Positions 26,398 through 35,346 of a DNA stretch of 64,000 nucleotides are shown here, piece after piece. A program made the position numbers and the translations under genes. Source of the stretch: Streptomyces lichenis (GTDB taxonomy: Bacteria; Actinomycetota; Actinomycetes; Streptomycetales; Streptomycetaceae); contig NZ_JALPTH010000007.1 in assembly GCF_023218175.1 (NCBI RefSeq), forward strand, positions 124,001 through 188,000. Direction: 5' to 3'. Position 1 is the first letter of the stretch, and each line of letters opens with the position of its first letter. Under the pieces are notes generated by a model that was not told the DNA's origin, ran no database searches, and saw nothing but the letters and a program-made list of their open reading frames with translations.

Positions 26398-26949
26398 ATG
26401 AGTGCTCTCAACCGGTGGCTGATCAGACACTTCTGGGTGCAGCTGGCACTGTCGGTGGCCGCCGCCACCGCCGTCCTGCTGCTCCTGCACGCCACCCATC
26501 CGGGCAGTGGCTGGGGGCTCTACGGCATCCCCGGGGCCATCGGGACCGGCGTCGTCCTCTACTCCCAGCGGCGCCGGCAGAAGGAACTGGTCGGCGGTAC
26601 GACGGAGGGCCTGGTGCGGGTGGAGGAGGCGCTGGTCCGTGAGGAGGTGCCCGACGAGCCCCGGGAGCGGGCGGCGCTGTCCCGTGTGGTCGAGCAGCGT
26701 CTGGAGGCCACCCGCCGGCGCCCTGTGGCGCTCGTCCTGCTCTATGCGATGTTCGGCGTCATCTTCGCCGTGATCGCGCTGGACGGCGGCGGACCCTCGC
26801 TGATCGTCTACGGGCTCATCTTCGCCGGGGCGCTCTTCTGGATCACCTGGGCGGGGGGTCGGCAGCGCCGACGGCTGGAGCGGATGGGCAGCGCCCTCGG
26901 CCTGCGCGAGGGCGCTCGGGAAGACGCCCGGGAGGGCCGTACCGCCTGA
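26398..26949 (+). CDS. Conserved membrane protein
   Basis: No named family is recognised for this 183-residue protein. Two hydrophobic segments near the N-terminus (WVQLALSVAAATAVLLLLHA and GLYGIPGAIGTGVVLYS) are followed by a charged linker (residues about 58-105). Two more helices follow (PVALVLLYAMFGVIFAVIAL and SLIVYGLIFAGALFWITWAG), then a basic tail. The ATG at 26398 has CGAGGGGAG about 10 bases upstream. A four-helix membrane topology is predicted. It is divergent from the RsbW-like gene. Confidence 0.85.
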   Translation: MSALNRWLIRHFWVQLALSVAAATAVLLLLHATHPGSGWGLYGIPGAIGTGVVLYSQRRRQKELVGGTTEGLVRVEEALVREEVPDEPRERAALSRVVEQRLEATRRRPVALVLLYAMFGVIFAVIALDGGGPSLIVYGLIFAGALFWITWAGGRQRRRLERMGSALGLREGAREDAREGRTA

Positions 26950-27087
26950 CCACCCCAGGCGGCCACCGGTCACCCCCACTCGGACGGTCCGGGCCCAGGG
27001 CGTGCGGGCCGGGGGCGGCCGTGTGACGCTGGCGCCGGTGCCGCCCCGGCGCCACGAGCAGCCACGCCGACCCGAAGGGGAGCAGCC

Positions 27088-27285
27088 GTGAACCAGCTGG
27101 GAGACAAGCCGGAAGAGATCCGCAAGCACCTCACTGAGGAGAAGCACCCCACCGACCAGAACAAGGCCCCGCACCCCGATCCGGGGGAGGAGGGCGACGT
27201 GGAGAGCCCCACCGACGGCCGCCCGGACCCCTCCGAGGACCCCGCCCCGGCCGACCGCCCCCCGGCCCCCGGCACCCACGACTGA
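27088..27285 (+). CDS. Small acidic, proline-rich hydrophilic protein
   Basis: The ORF encodes 65 residues beginning MNQLGDKPEEIRKHLTEEKH and is rich in Asp, Glu and Pro, with no hydrophobic segment. It is probably disordered. AAGGGGAG lies upstream of the GTG at 27088. Its function is unknown. The 3' end, including the TGA, is repeated twice more downstream (27375 and 27441). Confidence 0.65.
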   Translation: MNQLGDKPEEIRKHLTEEKHPTDQNKAPHPDPGEEGDVESPTDGRPDPSEDPAPADRPPAPGTHD

Positions 27286-27460
27286 GCCCCGCCCACCGTC
27301 CCTCAGCCCCCGCACCGACGCCCGAGCCCGCGACCGCCCCGGACCCCGGCGGGGTCGGCCGCCCCCGGGCCTCCGCACCCGCGACTGAGCCCGCGCCCCC
27401 CGCCCCCCGGCCGCGCAGACCGCCCCCGGCCCCAGCTCCCGGCACCCGCGACTGAGCCCG
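27271..27460 (+). repeat. Three dispersed copies of a stop-codon segment
   Basis: GCACCCxCGACTGAGCCC occurs at 27271-27289, 27375-27393 and 27441-27460. The first copy contains the end and stop of the small acidic protein gene. The rest of 27286-27624 (339 bp) is very C-rich on the plus strand and holds no recognisable gene. Confidence 0.7.
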
Positions 27461-27624
27461 GCTGCCCGGGGTCGGCCGGTCGGCGGGCGCCGTACGCACC
27501 CGCTGCCCGCACCGGACTCCCCGGCCCCGGCATCATCGACCGAGGAGCACTGAGCACCCGGGGCGGCGACCGAAGACGGGGCGTCCACCGACCCCCCGGC
27601 ACCCCCGGGCCCCCGCCCGGCCGC

Positions 27625-29265
27625 TCACCCCCGAAGGGCCGCCGCGACCACTGTCTGGGCCTCCTCCTGGACCTGGGCCAGGTGGTCCGGGCCGCGGAAG
27701 GACTCCGCGTACACCTTGTAGACGTCCTCGGTGCCGGAGGGGCGGGCCGCGAACCAGGCGTTCTCGGTGGTGACCTTGATGCCGCCGATCGGCGCACCGT
27801 TGCCCGGGGCCTCGCTCAGCACGGCGGTGACCGGCTCCCCGGCCAGCGTGCCGGCGGTCACCTGGGCGGGGGAGAGGCGGCCGAGCGCCGCCTTCTCCTC
27901 GCGGGTGGCCGGTGCGTCCACCCGGGCGTACGCCGGCTCCCCGAACCGCCCGGCCAGCTCCCCGTAGTGCTCGCTCGGCGTCCGCCCGGTGACCGCCAGG
28001 ATCTCCGAGGCCAGCAGCGCCAGCAGGATCCCGTCCTTGTCGGTGGTCCACACTGAGCCGTCGCGCCGCAGGAACGACGCCCCGGCCGACTCCTCGCCGC
28101 CGAAGCCGATCGTCCCGTCCGCCAGCCCGTCCACGAACCACTTGAAGCCGACCGGCACCTCCACCAGCTCCCGGCCCAGGTCCGCCGCCACCCGGTCGAT
28201 CATCCCCGAGGACACCAGCGTCTTGCCGACGCCCGCGCCCGCCGGCCACCGCTCGCGGTGCCGGAACAGATAGCCGATGGCGACCGCCAGATAGTGGTTG
28301 GGGTTCATCAGGCCCCCGTCCGGGGTGACGATGCCGTGCCGGTCGGCGTCGGCGTCGTTCCCCGTCGAGATCCGGAACCGGTCCCGGCCCTCGATCAGCG
28401 AGGCCATCGCATACGGCGAGGAGCAGTCCATCCGGATCTTCGCGTCCCAGTCCAGCGTCATGAACCGCCAGGTCGGGTCGGTGTACGGGTTGACCACCGT
28501 GAGGTCCAGCCGGTGCTGCTCGGCGATCCGGCCCCAGTACGCCACCGAGGCCCCGCCCAGCGGGTCCGCGCCGATGTGCAGCCCCGCCTCCCGCACCGCG
28601 TCCAGGTCCAGCACGGACGGCAGGTCGGCGACATACGCGCCGAGGAAGTCGTACCGCCCGGTGGTCTCCGCGGCCAGCGCCCGGGCCAGCGGGATCCGGC
28701 GCACCTCCGTCAGCCCGCCCGCGATGATCTCGTTGGCCCGCTCCTGGATCCAGCCGGTGGCGTCCGAGCCGGCCGGACCGCCGCTGGGCGGGTTGTACTT
28801 GAAGCCGCCGTCGGCCGGCGGGTTGTGGGAGGGGGTGACCACCACCCCGTCCGCCAGGCCGGTGGAACGGCCGCGGTTGTACGTCAGGATCGCGTGCGAC
28901 ACGGCCGGGGTGGGGACGTAGCCGTCGGCCTCGTCGACGAGCACCCGCACCCCGTTGCCCGCGAAGACCTCCACGGCGGTCGCCCGGGCCGGCTCGGACA
29001 GCGCATGGGTGTCCGCGCCGAGGAACAGCGGCCCGTCGGTGCCCTGCCGGGCCCGGTACTCGCAGATCGCCTGGCTGGTCGCGGCGATGTGGTCCTCGTT
29101 GAACGCCGCCGCCAGGGAGGAGCCGCGGTGCCCCGAGGTGCCGAAGGCGACCCGCTGCGCCGGGTCGGCCGGGTCGGGATGCACGGTGTAGTACGCGGTC
29201 ACCAGCCGGGCCACGTCCACCAGGTCCTCGGGCCGGGTCGGCCCGCCCGCGCGCTCGTTGGGCAT
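27625..29265 (-). CDS. pgm: Phosphoglucomutase (alpha-D-glucose phosphate-specific)
   Basis: This 546-residue enzyme interconverts glucose 1-phosphate and glucose 6-phosphate, supplying glycogen, trehalose and cell-wall sugars. The phosphoserine loop is in [13 protein letters not shown] (serine near residue 143), the Mg-binding loop is DADADRHG near 306-313, the sugar loop is [10 protein letters not shown] and the phosphate-binding end is [12 protein letters not shown]. The length equals that of E. coli Pgm. The ATG at 29265 gives the standard N-terminus; further upstream the frame runs into the divergent promoter region. It is monocistronic. Confidence 0.96.
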   Translation of the reverse strand: MPNERAGGPTRPEDLVDVARLVTAYYTVHPDPADPAQRVAFGTSGHRGSSLAAAFNEDHIAATSQAICEYRARQGTDGPLFLGADTHALSEPARATAVEVFAGNGVRVLVDEADGYVPTPAVSHAILTYNRGRSTGLADGVVVTPSHNPPADGGFKYNPPSGGPAGSDATGWIQERANEIIAGGLTEVRRIPLARALAAETTGRYDFLGAYVADLPSVLDLDAVREAGLHIGADPLGGASVAYWGRIAEQHRLDLTVVNPYTDPTWRFMTLDWDAKIRMDCSSPYAMASLIEGRDRFRISTGNDADADRHGIVTPDGGLMNPNHYLAVAIGYLFRHRERWPAGAGVGKTLVSSGMIDRVAADLGRELVEVPVGFKWFVDGLADGTIGFGGEESAGASFLRRDGSVWTTDKDGILLALLASEILAVTGRTPSEHYGELAGRFGEPAYARVDAPATREEKAALGRLSPAQVTAGTLAGEPVTAVLSEAPGNGAPIGGIKVTTENAWFAARPSGTEDVYKVYAESFRGPDHLAQVQEEAQTVVAAALRG

Positions 29266-29536
29266 CTGTTCCACTCCTCGCTGTCGCTTCCTCGGGTCGC
29301 CCGATGGCTCGGTCGCCCGGTGCCGTCCGGACGGCCGCCGGCCGCCGGCCGTGCTCGGCCCCCCGGCCATGATCGCCCGTGACGGCCGTCCCGTCCCGCC
29401 GTGCGCTCGTACGGGACCATCCCGACCATGCCCCGCCCGGGCGCCCCCACCCCCGCCCGGACCTGGTTTTCCGTCACACCGCCGCCGCGCAAACGCCGGT
29501 GGCCTCAGCTCCTCGGTCGGGGGTAGACGCGGCCGC

Positions 29537-30517
29537 ATGGCAGAAGCGGCAGCACCGACGGCGGCGCAGGCGGGGATCGCGGTCGGCACGTGTTCCTGGA
29601 CGGACCCCGCACTGGTGCGTTCCGGCTGGTACCCGCCCGGGCGCCGGGACGCCGAGGGGCGGCTGCGCCACTACGCCGAGCAGTTCCCGGTGGTGGAGGT
29701 GGACTCCTCGTACTACGCGCTGCCGCAGCTCCGCAACAGCGAGCGGTGGACCGAACGCACCCCGCCCGGCTTCCGGTTCGATGTGAAGGCGTTCTCGCTG
29801 CTCACCGGGCACCCGACCCCGGCCGCCGCGCTCCCGGCCGATCTGCGCTCCGCCTACGCCCGGGCGCGCGGCCGGGGTGGGGGACGCGGTGGCGCTCCCA
29901 TGGACCCCGCACTGCTGGACGAGGTGTGGCGCCGGTTCGCCGCCGCGCTGCGGCCCCTGCGCGAGACCGGCCGGATCGGCTCCGTGCTCCTGCAGTTCCC
30001 GCCCCGGTTCGCGCCGGGCGCGGCCGCCCGCACCGCCCTGGAGGACGCCCGCAAGCGGGCCGCGGAGTGGCCGGTCTCGGTGGAGTTCCGGCACCCCGAC
30101 TGGTGGTCGGCCGACCACCACCGCGAGACCGAGGCGCTGCTGCGGGACCTGGACGCGGCGGCCGTCGCGGTGGACACCGCCCAGGGCCTGCCCACCTCGA
30201 TGCCGCCCGCCGCCCCGGTCACCGCCCGCCACGCGGTGGTCCGCTTCCACGGCCGCAGCCCGAGCTGGGGGACCGGAGGGAAGGAGGACGCCTACCGCCA
30301 CACCTACACCGACGCCGAACTCGCCGAGTGGCTGCCGCGGCTGCGCGCGATGGCCGACCGCGCCGAACGGGTGCATGTGCTCTTCAACAACTGCTGCGCC
30401 GACGCCGCCGTCCGGGCGGCCGAGGCCATGCGGCGCCTGCTGGATGAGGGAGAGGACGGGGGAGAAGGCGAGGGAGAAGACGGCGGGCGGGGGCATCCCG
30501 GGCGGGTCCCGGGGTAG
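29537..30517 (+). CDS. DUF72 (YecE-family) protein
   Basis: This 326-residue TIM-barrel-like protein starts with [20 protein letters not shown] and continues [19 protein letters not shown], both typical of DUF72. Other family motifs are [36 protein letters not shown] and [15 protein letters not shown]. The biochemical role of the family is not established. The C-terminus is an unusual Gly/Glu-rich tail ([18 protein letters not shown]). The ATG at 29537 begins directly before the domain. It is divergent from pgm; the small gene at 30549 follows after 31 bp. Confidence 0.92.
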   Translation: MAEAAAPTAAQAGIAVGTCSWTDPALVRSGWYPPGRRDAEGRLRHYAEQFPVVEVDSSYYALPQLRNSERWTERTPPGFRFDVKAFSLLTGHPTPAAALPADLRSAYARARGRGGGRGGAPMDPALLDEVWRRFAAALRPLRETGRIGSVLLQFPPRFAPGAAARTALEDARKRAAEWPVSVEFRHPDWWSADHHRETEALLRDLDAAAVAVDTAQGLPTSMPPAAPVTARHAVVRFHGRSPSWGTGGKEDAYRHTYTDAELAEWLPRLRAMADRAERVHVLFNNCCADAAVRAAEAMRRLLDEGEDGGEGEGEDGGRGHPGRVPG

Positions 30518-30548
30518 ACGGACCGCAGACGGAATCCAGGAGGTTGCC

Positions 30549-30692
30549 ATGGCCGGCGTGATCAACAGGATCAAGCAGTTCGCCCGCAGTCCGCAGGGGC
30601 AGCGGGCCATCGCGTCCGCGCGCCGCGCCGCGGCGGACCCCCGCAAGCGGGCCCAGGCCCGCACCCTGCTGGGCCGGCTGCGCCGCCGCTGA
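30549..30692 (+). CDS. Small basic protein
   Basis: The ORF encodes 47 residues beginning MAGVINRIKQFARSPQGQRA and ending LLGRLRRR, strongly basic and probably helical. CCAGGAGGTTG immediately upstream is an excellent ribosome site, so this short gene is likely real. Similar small Arg/Lys-rich proteins are common in streptomycetes; function unknown. It ends before a strong terminator. Confidence 0.72.
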   Translation: MAGVINRIKQFARSPQGQRAIASARRAAADPRKRAQARTLLGRLRRR

Positions 30693-30763
30693 GCGGCGTA
30701 CCCGACCGCGAACCCCGATCCTCCGGAGAGGCCGGGCCCCCCTCCCGCCCGCCTCCCCGGACA

Positions 30764-30799
30764 GCCGGGGCCACCCGTCCGACGACGGGTGGCCCCGGC
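30764..30799. terminator. Strong bidirectional terminator
   Basis: A perfect 16-bp stem (30764-30779 and 30784-30799) with the loop CGAC is followed by TTCTCTCGTT. It lies between convergent genes. Confidence 0.92.
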
Positions 30800-30820
30800 T
30801 TCTCTCGTTCCGGAGCGCCG

Positions 30821-31429
30821 TCAGGACAGGACTGCCGCCTGCTCCCGGCGTACCGTGAGGGCGTTCAGCCGGAGGGTGAACCGCGCGGTGTCACCGGTCG
30901 TCAGGGCCCGTACCCCGGCCGGGCCGAGCGCCACCGAGACATGGACGCAGAACGCGACGGCCAGCAGCGCGTCCGGACGCTCGGCGTCCGGCAGGGCGAA
31001 GAGCAGATCGTCGTAGTAGCTCGTCCGGTCGGGTTCCTCCTGGGAGAACGACGGCAGGGTGCCCCGCTGCCCGGCCGGACCGGTGAACACCTCCGTGAGC
31101 GCGGCCTCGGCCCGCTCCCAGAACACCGGGTCGCCCGCGCCCTCGGGCAGCGACTGCCGGAGGGCCTCCCGCAGTGACAGCACCATCACGCTCACCGGAG
31201 CGGTCTCCTGGAGCCCCCAGCCGCGCACGATCTTCACCGTGGTGGCGTCCGGGACGGCGGCCGCGGCCCGGCTGATCTCGCCGAAGTTGAAGTCCACCGT
31301 CGCCGGGGCGATCGCGTGCTGGAAACGCGCCTCGACCTCGCGCGCCGACTCCGCCGCCGCGCCCTCCACCGCGAAGACCGTCCGGAAGGTGGCCTTCCCG
31401 GTCGCTCCGGTCGCGCTCACATCGGCCAT
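30821..31429 (-). CDS. Conserved hypothetical protein
   Basis: I do not recognise the family of this 202-residue soluble protein. It has a beta-rich start (ATFRTVFAVEGAAAESAREV), a helical middle and a C-terminal segment (RALTTGDTARFTLRLNALTV). It has no signal peptide or membrane segment and one cysteine. GAGGAG lies 5-10 bases before the ATG at 31429, so expression is likely. It is divergent from the quaternary-amine importer genes, with 175 bp between them. Confidence 0.75.
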   Translation of the reverse strand: MADVSATGATGKATFRTVFAVEGAAAESAREVEARFQHAIAPATVDFNFGEISRAAAAVPDATTVKIVRGWGLQETAPVSVMVLSLREALRQSLPEGAGDPVFWERAEAALTEVFTGPAGQRGTLPSFSQEEPDRTSYYDDLLFALPDAERPDALLAVAFCVHVSVALGPAGVRALTTGDTARFTLRLNALTVRREQAAVLS

Positions 31430-31604
31430 GACTGCTCCTCAATCGTGCGAGTGATCGCGCCCGCGGTCAGTATGCCGTCCCGCCGAAACGGTTCCGCAGG
31501 CACTCCCCGGCAACGGCCGCCACCCGGCGTCCCGGGCGACGGCCCATCCCACGGACGGCCGCCCATCCCGCGCGCCTCCCCGTCCGCCGCGCTCCAATGG
31601 AGCC

Positions 31605-32282
31605 GTGACCGCGCCCCCCGACGACTGCCTCGCGCGCAACGACTGGCTGTGCGGCGCCTATCTGTCCACCCGCCAGGAGATCCTGCTGGACGCCTCCCTC
31701 CAGCATCTGCGGCTGACCTTCGTCTCGGTGCTGATCGCCCTCGTCCTCGCCCTGCCGCTGGCGCTCGCCGCCCGCCGCCGGCACTGGGCCGGCGGCACCG
31801 TCCTCGGCGTCACCACCATCCTGTACACCATCCCCTCGCTGGCGATGTTCTCGCTGCTGCTGCCGCTGTACGGGCTGTCCGCCTCGCTGGTCGTCGCCGG
31901 ACTGGTGCTCTACTCGCTCACCCTGCTGGTCCGCAACATCCTGGCCGGGCTGCGGGATGTGCCCGAGGACGCCCGGCAGGCCGCCCGGGGCCTGGGCTAC
32001 GGGCCGCTGCGGACCCTGCTCACCGTCGAACTCCCACTCTCCCTGCCGGCCACCGTCGCCGGGGTGCGGATCGCCACCGTCTCCGCCGTCTCCCTGGTCA
32101 CCATCGGCGCGATCGTGGGCTACGGCGGGCTGGGAAACCTCATCTACGCCGGGATGAACACCTACTTCAAGGCCCAGGTGCTCACCGCCTCGGCGCTGTG
32201 CGTGGTGATCGCCGTCGCGGCCGACCTGGTGCTGCTGCTGGTGCAGCGGCTGCTCACGCCCTGGACCAGGGCGGGCGGATGA
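31605..32282 (+). CDS. Glycine betaine/choline-type ABC permease (OpuCB/OpuBB-like)
   Basis: This 225-residue permease is of the OpuB/OpuC class that imports compatible solutes such as choline, carnitine or glycine betaine. It has about five or six hydrophobic segments and the EAA-type loop DARQAARGLGYGPLRTLLTVELPL. The C-terminal half includes VSLVTIGAIVGYGGLGNLIYAGM, diagnostic of this permease group. The GTG at 31605 has GGAG just upstream. Its stop TGA overlaps an ATG (ATGA at 32279) that opens a 10-codon ORF leading to the next permease. Confidence 0.92.
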   Translation: MTAPPDDCLARNDWLCGAYLSTRQEILLDASLQHLRLTFVSVLIALVLALPLALAARRRHWAGGTVLGVTTILYTIPSLAMFSLLLPLYGLSASLVVAGLVLYSLTLLVRNILAGLRDVPEDARQAARGLGYGPLRTLLTVELPLSLPATVAGVRIATVSAVSLVTIGAIVGYGGLGNLIYAGMNTYFKAQVLTASALCVVIAVAADLVLLLVQRLLTPWTRAGG

Positions 32283-32315
32283 GCACCCGACGGACGAGGG
32301 CGGGCGGATGAACAC
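32263..32315 (+). repeat. Duplicated stop-start junction with a 10-codon relay ORF
   Basis: A 24-bp segment containing GGGCGGGCGGATGA occurs at 32263-32286 and 32292-32315 (offset 29 bp, two mismatches). Each copy carries ATGA. The first ATG (32279) opens MSTRRTRAGG, whose TGA (32309-32311) overlaps the ATG of the second permease (32308). The result is two ATGA junctions in series. Confidence 0.85.
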
Positions 32316-32985
32316 GCTCACCGCCTCCTGGGACTGGCTCACCGACGCGGCCCACTGGTCCGGCCCGGACGGGGTGGCCCACCGTCTCCTCGAACACCTC
32401 TACCTCACCGGCGTCTGCCTGGCCATCGCCTGCGCCCTCGCGCTGCCCGTCGCCCTGGTCCTCGGCCACGTGGGACGCGGCGGGGCGCTCGCGGTCAACC
32501 TCTCCAACGCCGGACGGGCCGTCCCCACCTTCGCCGTCCTGGTGCTCCTGCTGCTCAGCCCGATCGGCACCTGGGGCAGCTGGCCCACCGTCATCGCGCT
32601 GGTGCTGTTCGCCGTCCCTCCGGTGCTCACCAACGCCTACACCGCCATGCGCGGGGTGGACCGCGACGTGGTCCGGGCCGGCCGGGGCATGGGCATGACG
32701 GGATGGCAGCTGCTCAGCCGGGTGGAACTCCCGCTGGCCCTGCCGCTGATCCTCACCGGGGTACGGATCGCCGCCGTGCAACTGGTGGCCACCGCGACCG
32801 TCGCCGCGCTGGCCGGCGGCGGCGGGCTCGGCCGGATCATCACCGCCGGCTTCAATCTGGCCTCCACCCCGCAGGTGGTCGCCGGGGCGGTGCTGGTCGC
32901 GGTCCTCGCCCTGCTGGTGGAGGCGGTCTTCGTGCTGGCCCTGCGGCCGGCCCTCCGAGCAGTAGGCCCCGGGCGCGCCGGATGA
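32308..32985 (+). CDS. Second glycine betaine/choline-type ABC permease (OpuCD-like)
   Basis: This 225-residue permease is homologous to the preceding one and completes the heteromeric pore. It has an N-terminal amphipathic start and about six hydrophobic segments. The EAA loop is DVVRAGRGMGMTGWQLLSRVELPLALPL, and the family-specific segment is VAALAGGGGLGRIITAGFNL. The ATG at 32308 overlaps the stop of the 10-codon relay ORF. Its own TGA (32983-32985) overlaps the ATG of the binding-protein gene, so the three genes are tightly coupled. Confidence 0.92.
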   Translation: MNTLTASWDWLTDAAHWSGPDGVAHRLLEHLYLTGVCLAIACALALPVALVLGHVGRGGALAVNLSNAGRAVPTFAVLVLLLLSPIGTWGSWPTVIALVLFAVPPVLTNAYTAMRGVDRDVVRAGRGMGMTGWQLLSRVELPLALPLILTGVRIAAVQLVATATVAALAGGGGLGRIITAGFNLASTPQVVAGAVLVAVLALLVEAVFVLALRPALRAVGPGRAG

Positions 32986-33032
32986 CCCGCCGTATGCCGA
33001 AGGCCCCCCGGCCCCGGGCGCGCCGGATGACC
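32966..33032 (+). repeat. Second duplicated stop-start junction
   Basis: An exact 22-bp segment including GGGCGCGCCGGATGACC occurs at 32966-32987 and 33011-33032. The offset of 45 bp (15 codons) keeps the frame, giving two in-frame ATGs (32982 and 33027) for the binding-protein gene and the repeated peptide RPRARRMT. Confidence 0.9.
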
Positions 33033-33986
33033 GGCCGCCGCGTGCGACGGGCGCTGCGTTCCGCCGCCGTCCTGCCCGTACTGCTGCTGACCGGCTGCGC
33101 CCTCGGACCGTCCCTGGAGAACCAGGGCGAGGTCACCGGGCCACCGGGGGACAGCCGGGAGCTCACCATCGGCTCGGCCGGTTTCACCGAGAGCGACCTG
33201 CTGGCCCGGATGTACGCGCTCCTGCTCGACCAGGCCGGCTACCGCACCAGGATCCTCTCCGTCACCAACCGGGAGATCTACGAACCGGCGCTGGAGTCCG
33301 GCCGGATCGACCTCGTCCCCGAGTACGCCGCCACCTTCGCCGACTGGCTCAACGCCAAGGCCAACGGCCCCGACGCCCCACCGGTCGGCTCACCCGACCT
33401 GGCCGCCACCATGAAGGAGCTGCGCGCCCTCGCCGCGCCCCGGGGCCTCACCGTCCTCGCGCCCGGCCTCGCCGTCGACCAGAACGCCTTCGCGGTCACC
33501 GCCGGATACGCCCGCGCGCACCGGCTGCGCACCCTCAGCGACCTGGGCCGTGCCAAGCTGCCGGTGCGGCTGGCGGCCGGCGACGAGTGCGTCTCCCGGC
33601 CCTACTGCGCCCCCGGGCTGCGCAAGGTGTACGGCATCGACATCACCGGCATCGACCCCAAGGGCGTCGGCACCACCCAGGCCAAACAGGCCGTGCAGCG
33701 CGGCCAGGACCAGCTGGTGCTGACCACCACCACCGACGCCACCCTGGACGACTTCGGGCTGGTCCTGCTCGCCGACGACAAGCGGCTGCAGAACGCCGAC
33801 TACATCGTGCCGGTGGCCAACCGGGCCCGGGCCGGCTCCCCGCGCGTGGCCCGGGCACTGGCCCCGCTCGGCCCGGTGCTCACCACCGCCGACCTGGCGG
33901 ACCTCAACGAGCGGGTGGACAGCTGGCGCCGGCTGCCCGAGGACGTGGCGGAGGACTTCCTCCGCTCCAAGGGGCTGCTGCGCTGA
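32982..33986 (+). CDS. Quaternary-amine-binding lipoprotein (OpuAC/ProX-like)
   Basis: This 334-residue lipoprotein presents a compatible solute to the permeases. A basic stretch precedes a signal helix and the lipobox LLTGC. The binding domain opens with ELTIGSAGFTESDLLARMYALLL and contains LESGRIDLVPEYAATFADWL, both typical of OpuBC/OpuCC proteins. LTTTTDATLDDFGLVLLADDK lies in the second lobe. The first ATG (32982) overlaps the permease stop. A second in-frame ATG at 33027 gives a more usual signal length, so either may be used. The ATPase is encoded convergently at 34068-35231. Confidence 0.92.
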   Translation: MTRRMPKAPRPRARRMTGRRVRRALRSAAVLPVLLLTGCALGPSLENQGEVTGPPGDSRELTIGSAGFTESDLLARMYALLLDQAGYRTRILSVTNREIYEPALESGRIDLVPEYAATFADWLNAKANGPDAPPVGSPDLAATMKELRALAAPRGLTVLAPGLAVDQNAFAVTAGYARAHRLRTLSDLGRAKLPVRLAAGDECVSRPYCAPGLRKVYGIDITGIDPKGVGTTQAKQAVQRGQDQLVLTTTTDATLDDFGLVLLADDKRLQNADYIVPVANRARAGSPRVARALAPLGPVLTTADLADLNERVDSWRRLPEDVAEDFLRSKGLLR

Positions 33987-33994
33987 CGCGCGGG

Positions 33995-34078
33995 CCCCTC
34001 GGACGCCCCCTCTGACGTCCGGCCACCTCGGACGCTCCCTCGGGCGTCCGCCCCCTCGGACGCTCCCTCAGGCGTCGG
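33995..34078. repeat. Three tandem 28-bp hairpin repeats at a convergent junction
   Basis: Units at 33995-34022, 34023-34050 and 34051-34078 share the core CCTCGGACGCTCCCTCGGG with variations. Unit 2 forms a perfect GGACGC/GCGTCC stem. The third unit contains the stop codon of the convergent ATPase gene (34068). The array probably serves as a bidirectional terminator. Confidence 0.85.
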
Positions 34079-35231
34079 CCACCGAGTCGAAGGACACCTC
34101 CCCGCGTCCCACTCCCCGGGCGTCCGCGTCCACCGAACGGCGCAGCGCCTCATGGAGCTTCGAGGGGGTCAGCACCCCGAGGAAACGCGATCCGTCCAGC
34201 ACCGCTACCCACCCCGCGTCATGCTGGAGCATCTCCCCGAACGCCTGCTTCAGCGGCGCCCCCACCGGCACCCACGCCTCCATCCGCCGCGCCAGGTCCC
34301 CGACCGCGCCCCCGTCACCGGCCCGGGCCAGGTCGTCGGCGGACACCCACCCGTGCAGGTCCCCGGCCTCGCCCAGCACCACCGCCCAGCGGGCGCCCTC
34401 CGCGCGCAGCCGCGCCGAGGCACCCGCCGCCGGCTCGCCCAGCCGGGCCACCGGCGGCTCCTCCAGGTCGTCCGGTTCGATCGCGGTCACCGACAGCCGC
34501 TTCAGCCCCCGGTCCGCCCCCACGAACCGAGCCACCGCGGGGGTGGCCGGGGCGCCCAGCACGGCGGCCGGGGTGTCGAACTGCTCGATCCGCCCCTGCC
34601 CGTACACCGCCATCCGGTCGCCCATCCGCACCGCCTCCTCGATGTCATGGGTGACCAGCAGCACCGTCTTGCGCACGGTCGCCTGGAGCCGCAGGAACTC
34701 GCTCTGCAACCGCTCCCGCACCACCGGGTCCACCGCGCCGAACGGCTCGTCCATCAGCAGCACCGGCGGGTCGGCCGCCAGCGCCCGGGCCACCCCCACC
34801 CGCTGCCGCTGGCCGCCGGAGAGCTGCGCCGGATACCGCGATCCGTAGACCGCCGGGTCCAGCCCCACCAGCTCCAGCAGCTCGGCCGCCCGCTTCCGGG
34901 CCCTGGCCTTCCGCCAGCCGAGCAGCACCGGCACGGTGGCGGTGTTCTCCAGCACGGTGCGGTGCGGGAACAGCCCGGTCTGCTGGATGACATAGCCGAT
35001 CCGCCGCCGCAGCCTCACCGGGTCGGTGGCCGCCACATCCGAGCCGTCCACCAGGATCCGCCCCGAGGTGGGCTCGATCAGCCGGTTCACCATCATCATG
35101 GTGGTGGTCTTGCCGCACCCCGAGGGGCCGACCAGGGTCACCAGCTCACCCTCCGCCACCTCGAAGGAGAGGTCGTCCACGGCCGTGGTGCCGTCCGGAT
35201 AGACCTTGCCGACCTGCTCGAACCGGATCAT
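34068..35231 (-). CDS. Quaternary-amine ABC importer ATPase with CBS region (OpuCA-like)
   Basis: This 387-residue ATPase matches the OpuCA/ProV class. Walker A GPSGCGKT is near residues 35-42, the signature LSGGQRQR near 139, Walker B VLLMDEPFGAVD near 159 and the switch histidine in LLVTHD. The C-terminal 140 residues hold CBS-like repeats (LHGWVSADDLARAGDGG, AGWVAVLDGSRFLGVLTPSKL), which in OpuA-type importers sense ionic strength. It almost certainly works with the permeases and binding protein at 31605-33986 but is transcribed towards them, unlike the usual single operon. Confidence 0.93.
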   Translation of the reverse strand: MIRFEQVGKVYPDGTTAVDDLSFEVAEGELVTLVGPSGCGKTTTMMMVNRLIEPTSGRILVDGSDVAATDPVRLRRRIGYVIQQTGLFPHRTVLENTATVPVLLGWRKARARKRAAELLELVGLDPAVYGSRYPAQLSGGQRQRVGVARALAADPPVLLMDEPFGAVDPVVRERLQSEFLRLQATVRKTVLLVTHDIEEAVRMGDRMAVYGQGRIEQFDTPAAVLGAPATPAVARFVGADRGLKRLSVTAIEPDDLEEPPVARLGEPAAGASARLRAEGARWAVVLGEAGDLHGWVSADDLARAGDGGAVGDLARRMEAWVPVGAPLKQAFGEMLQHDAGWVAVLDGSRFLGVLTPSKLHEALRRSVDADARGVGRGEVSFDSVADA

Positions 35232-35346
35232 GGCACCACGCTAGGAGCCCCCGTCCCGCCCCGCACACGCTCCGCGACCGACCGGGGAGCCCCTACCGGA
35301 AACCGAGGCCGGGACGGGGCACCGGACCGGGTCGTATCCTGCGGCC

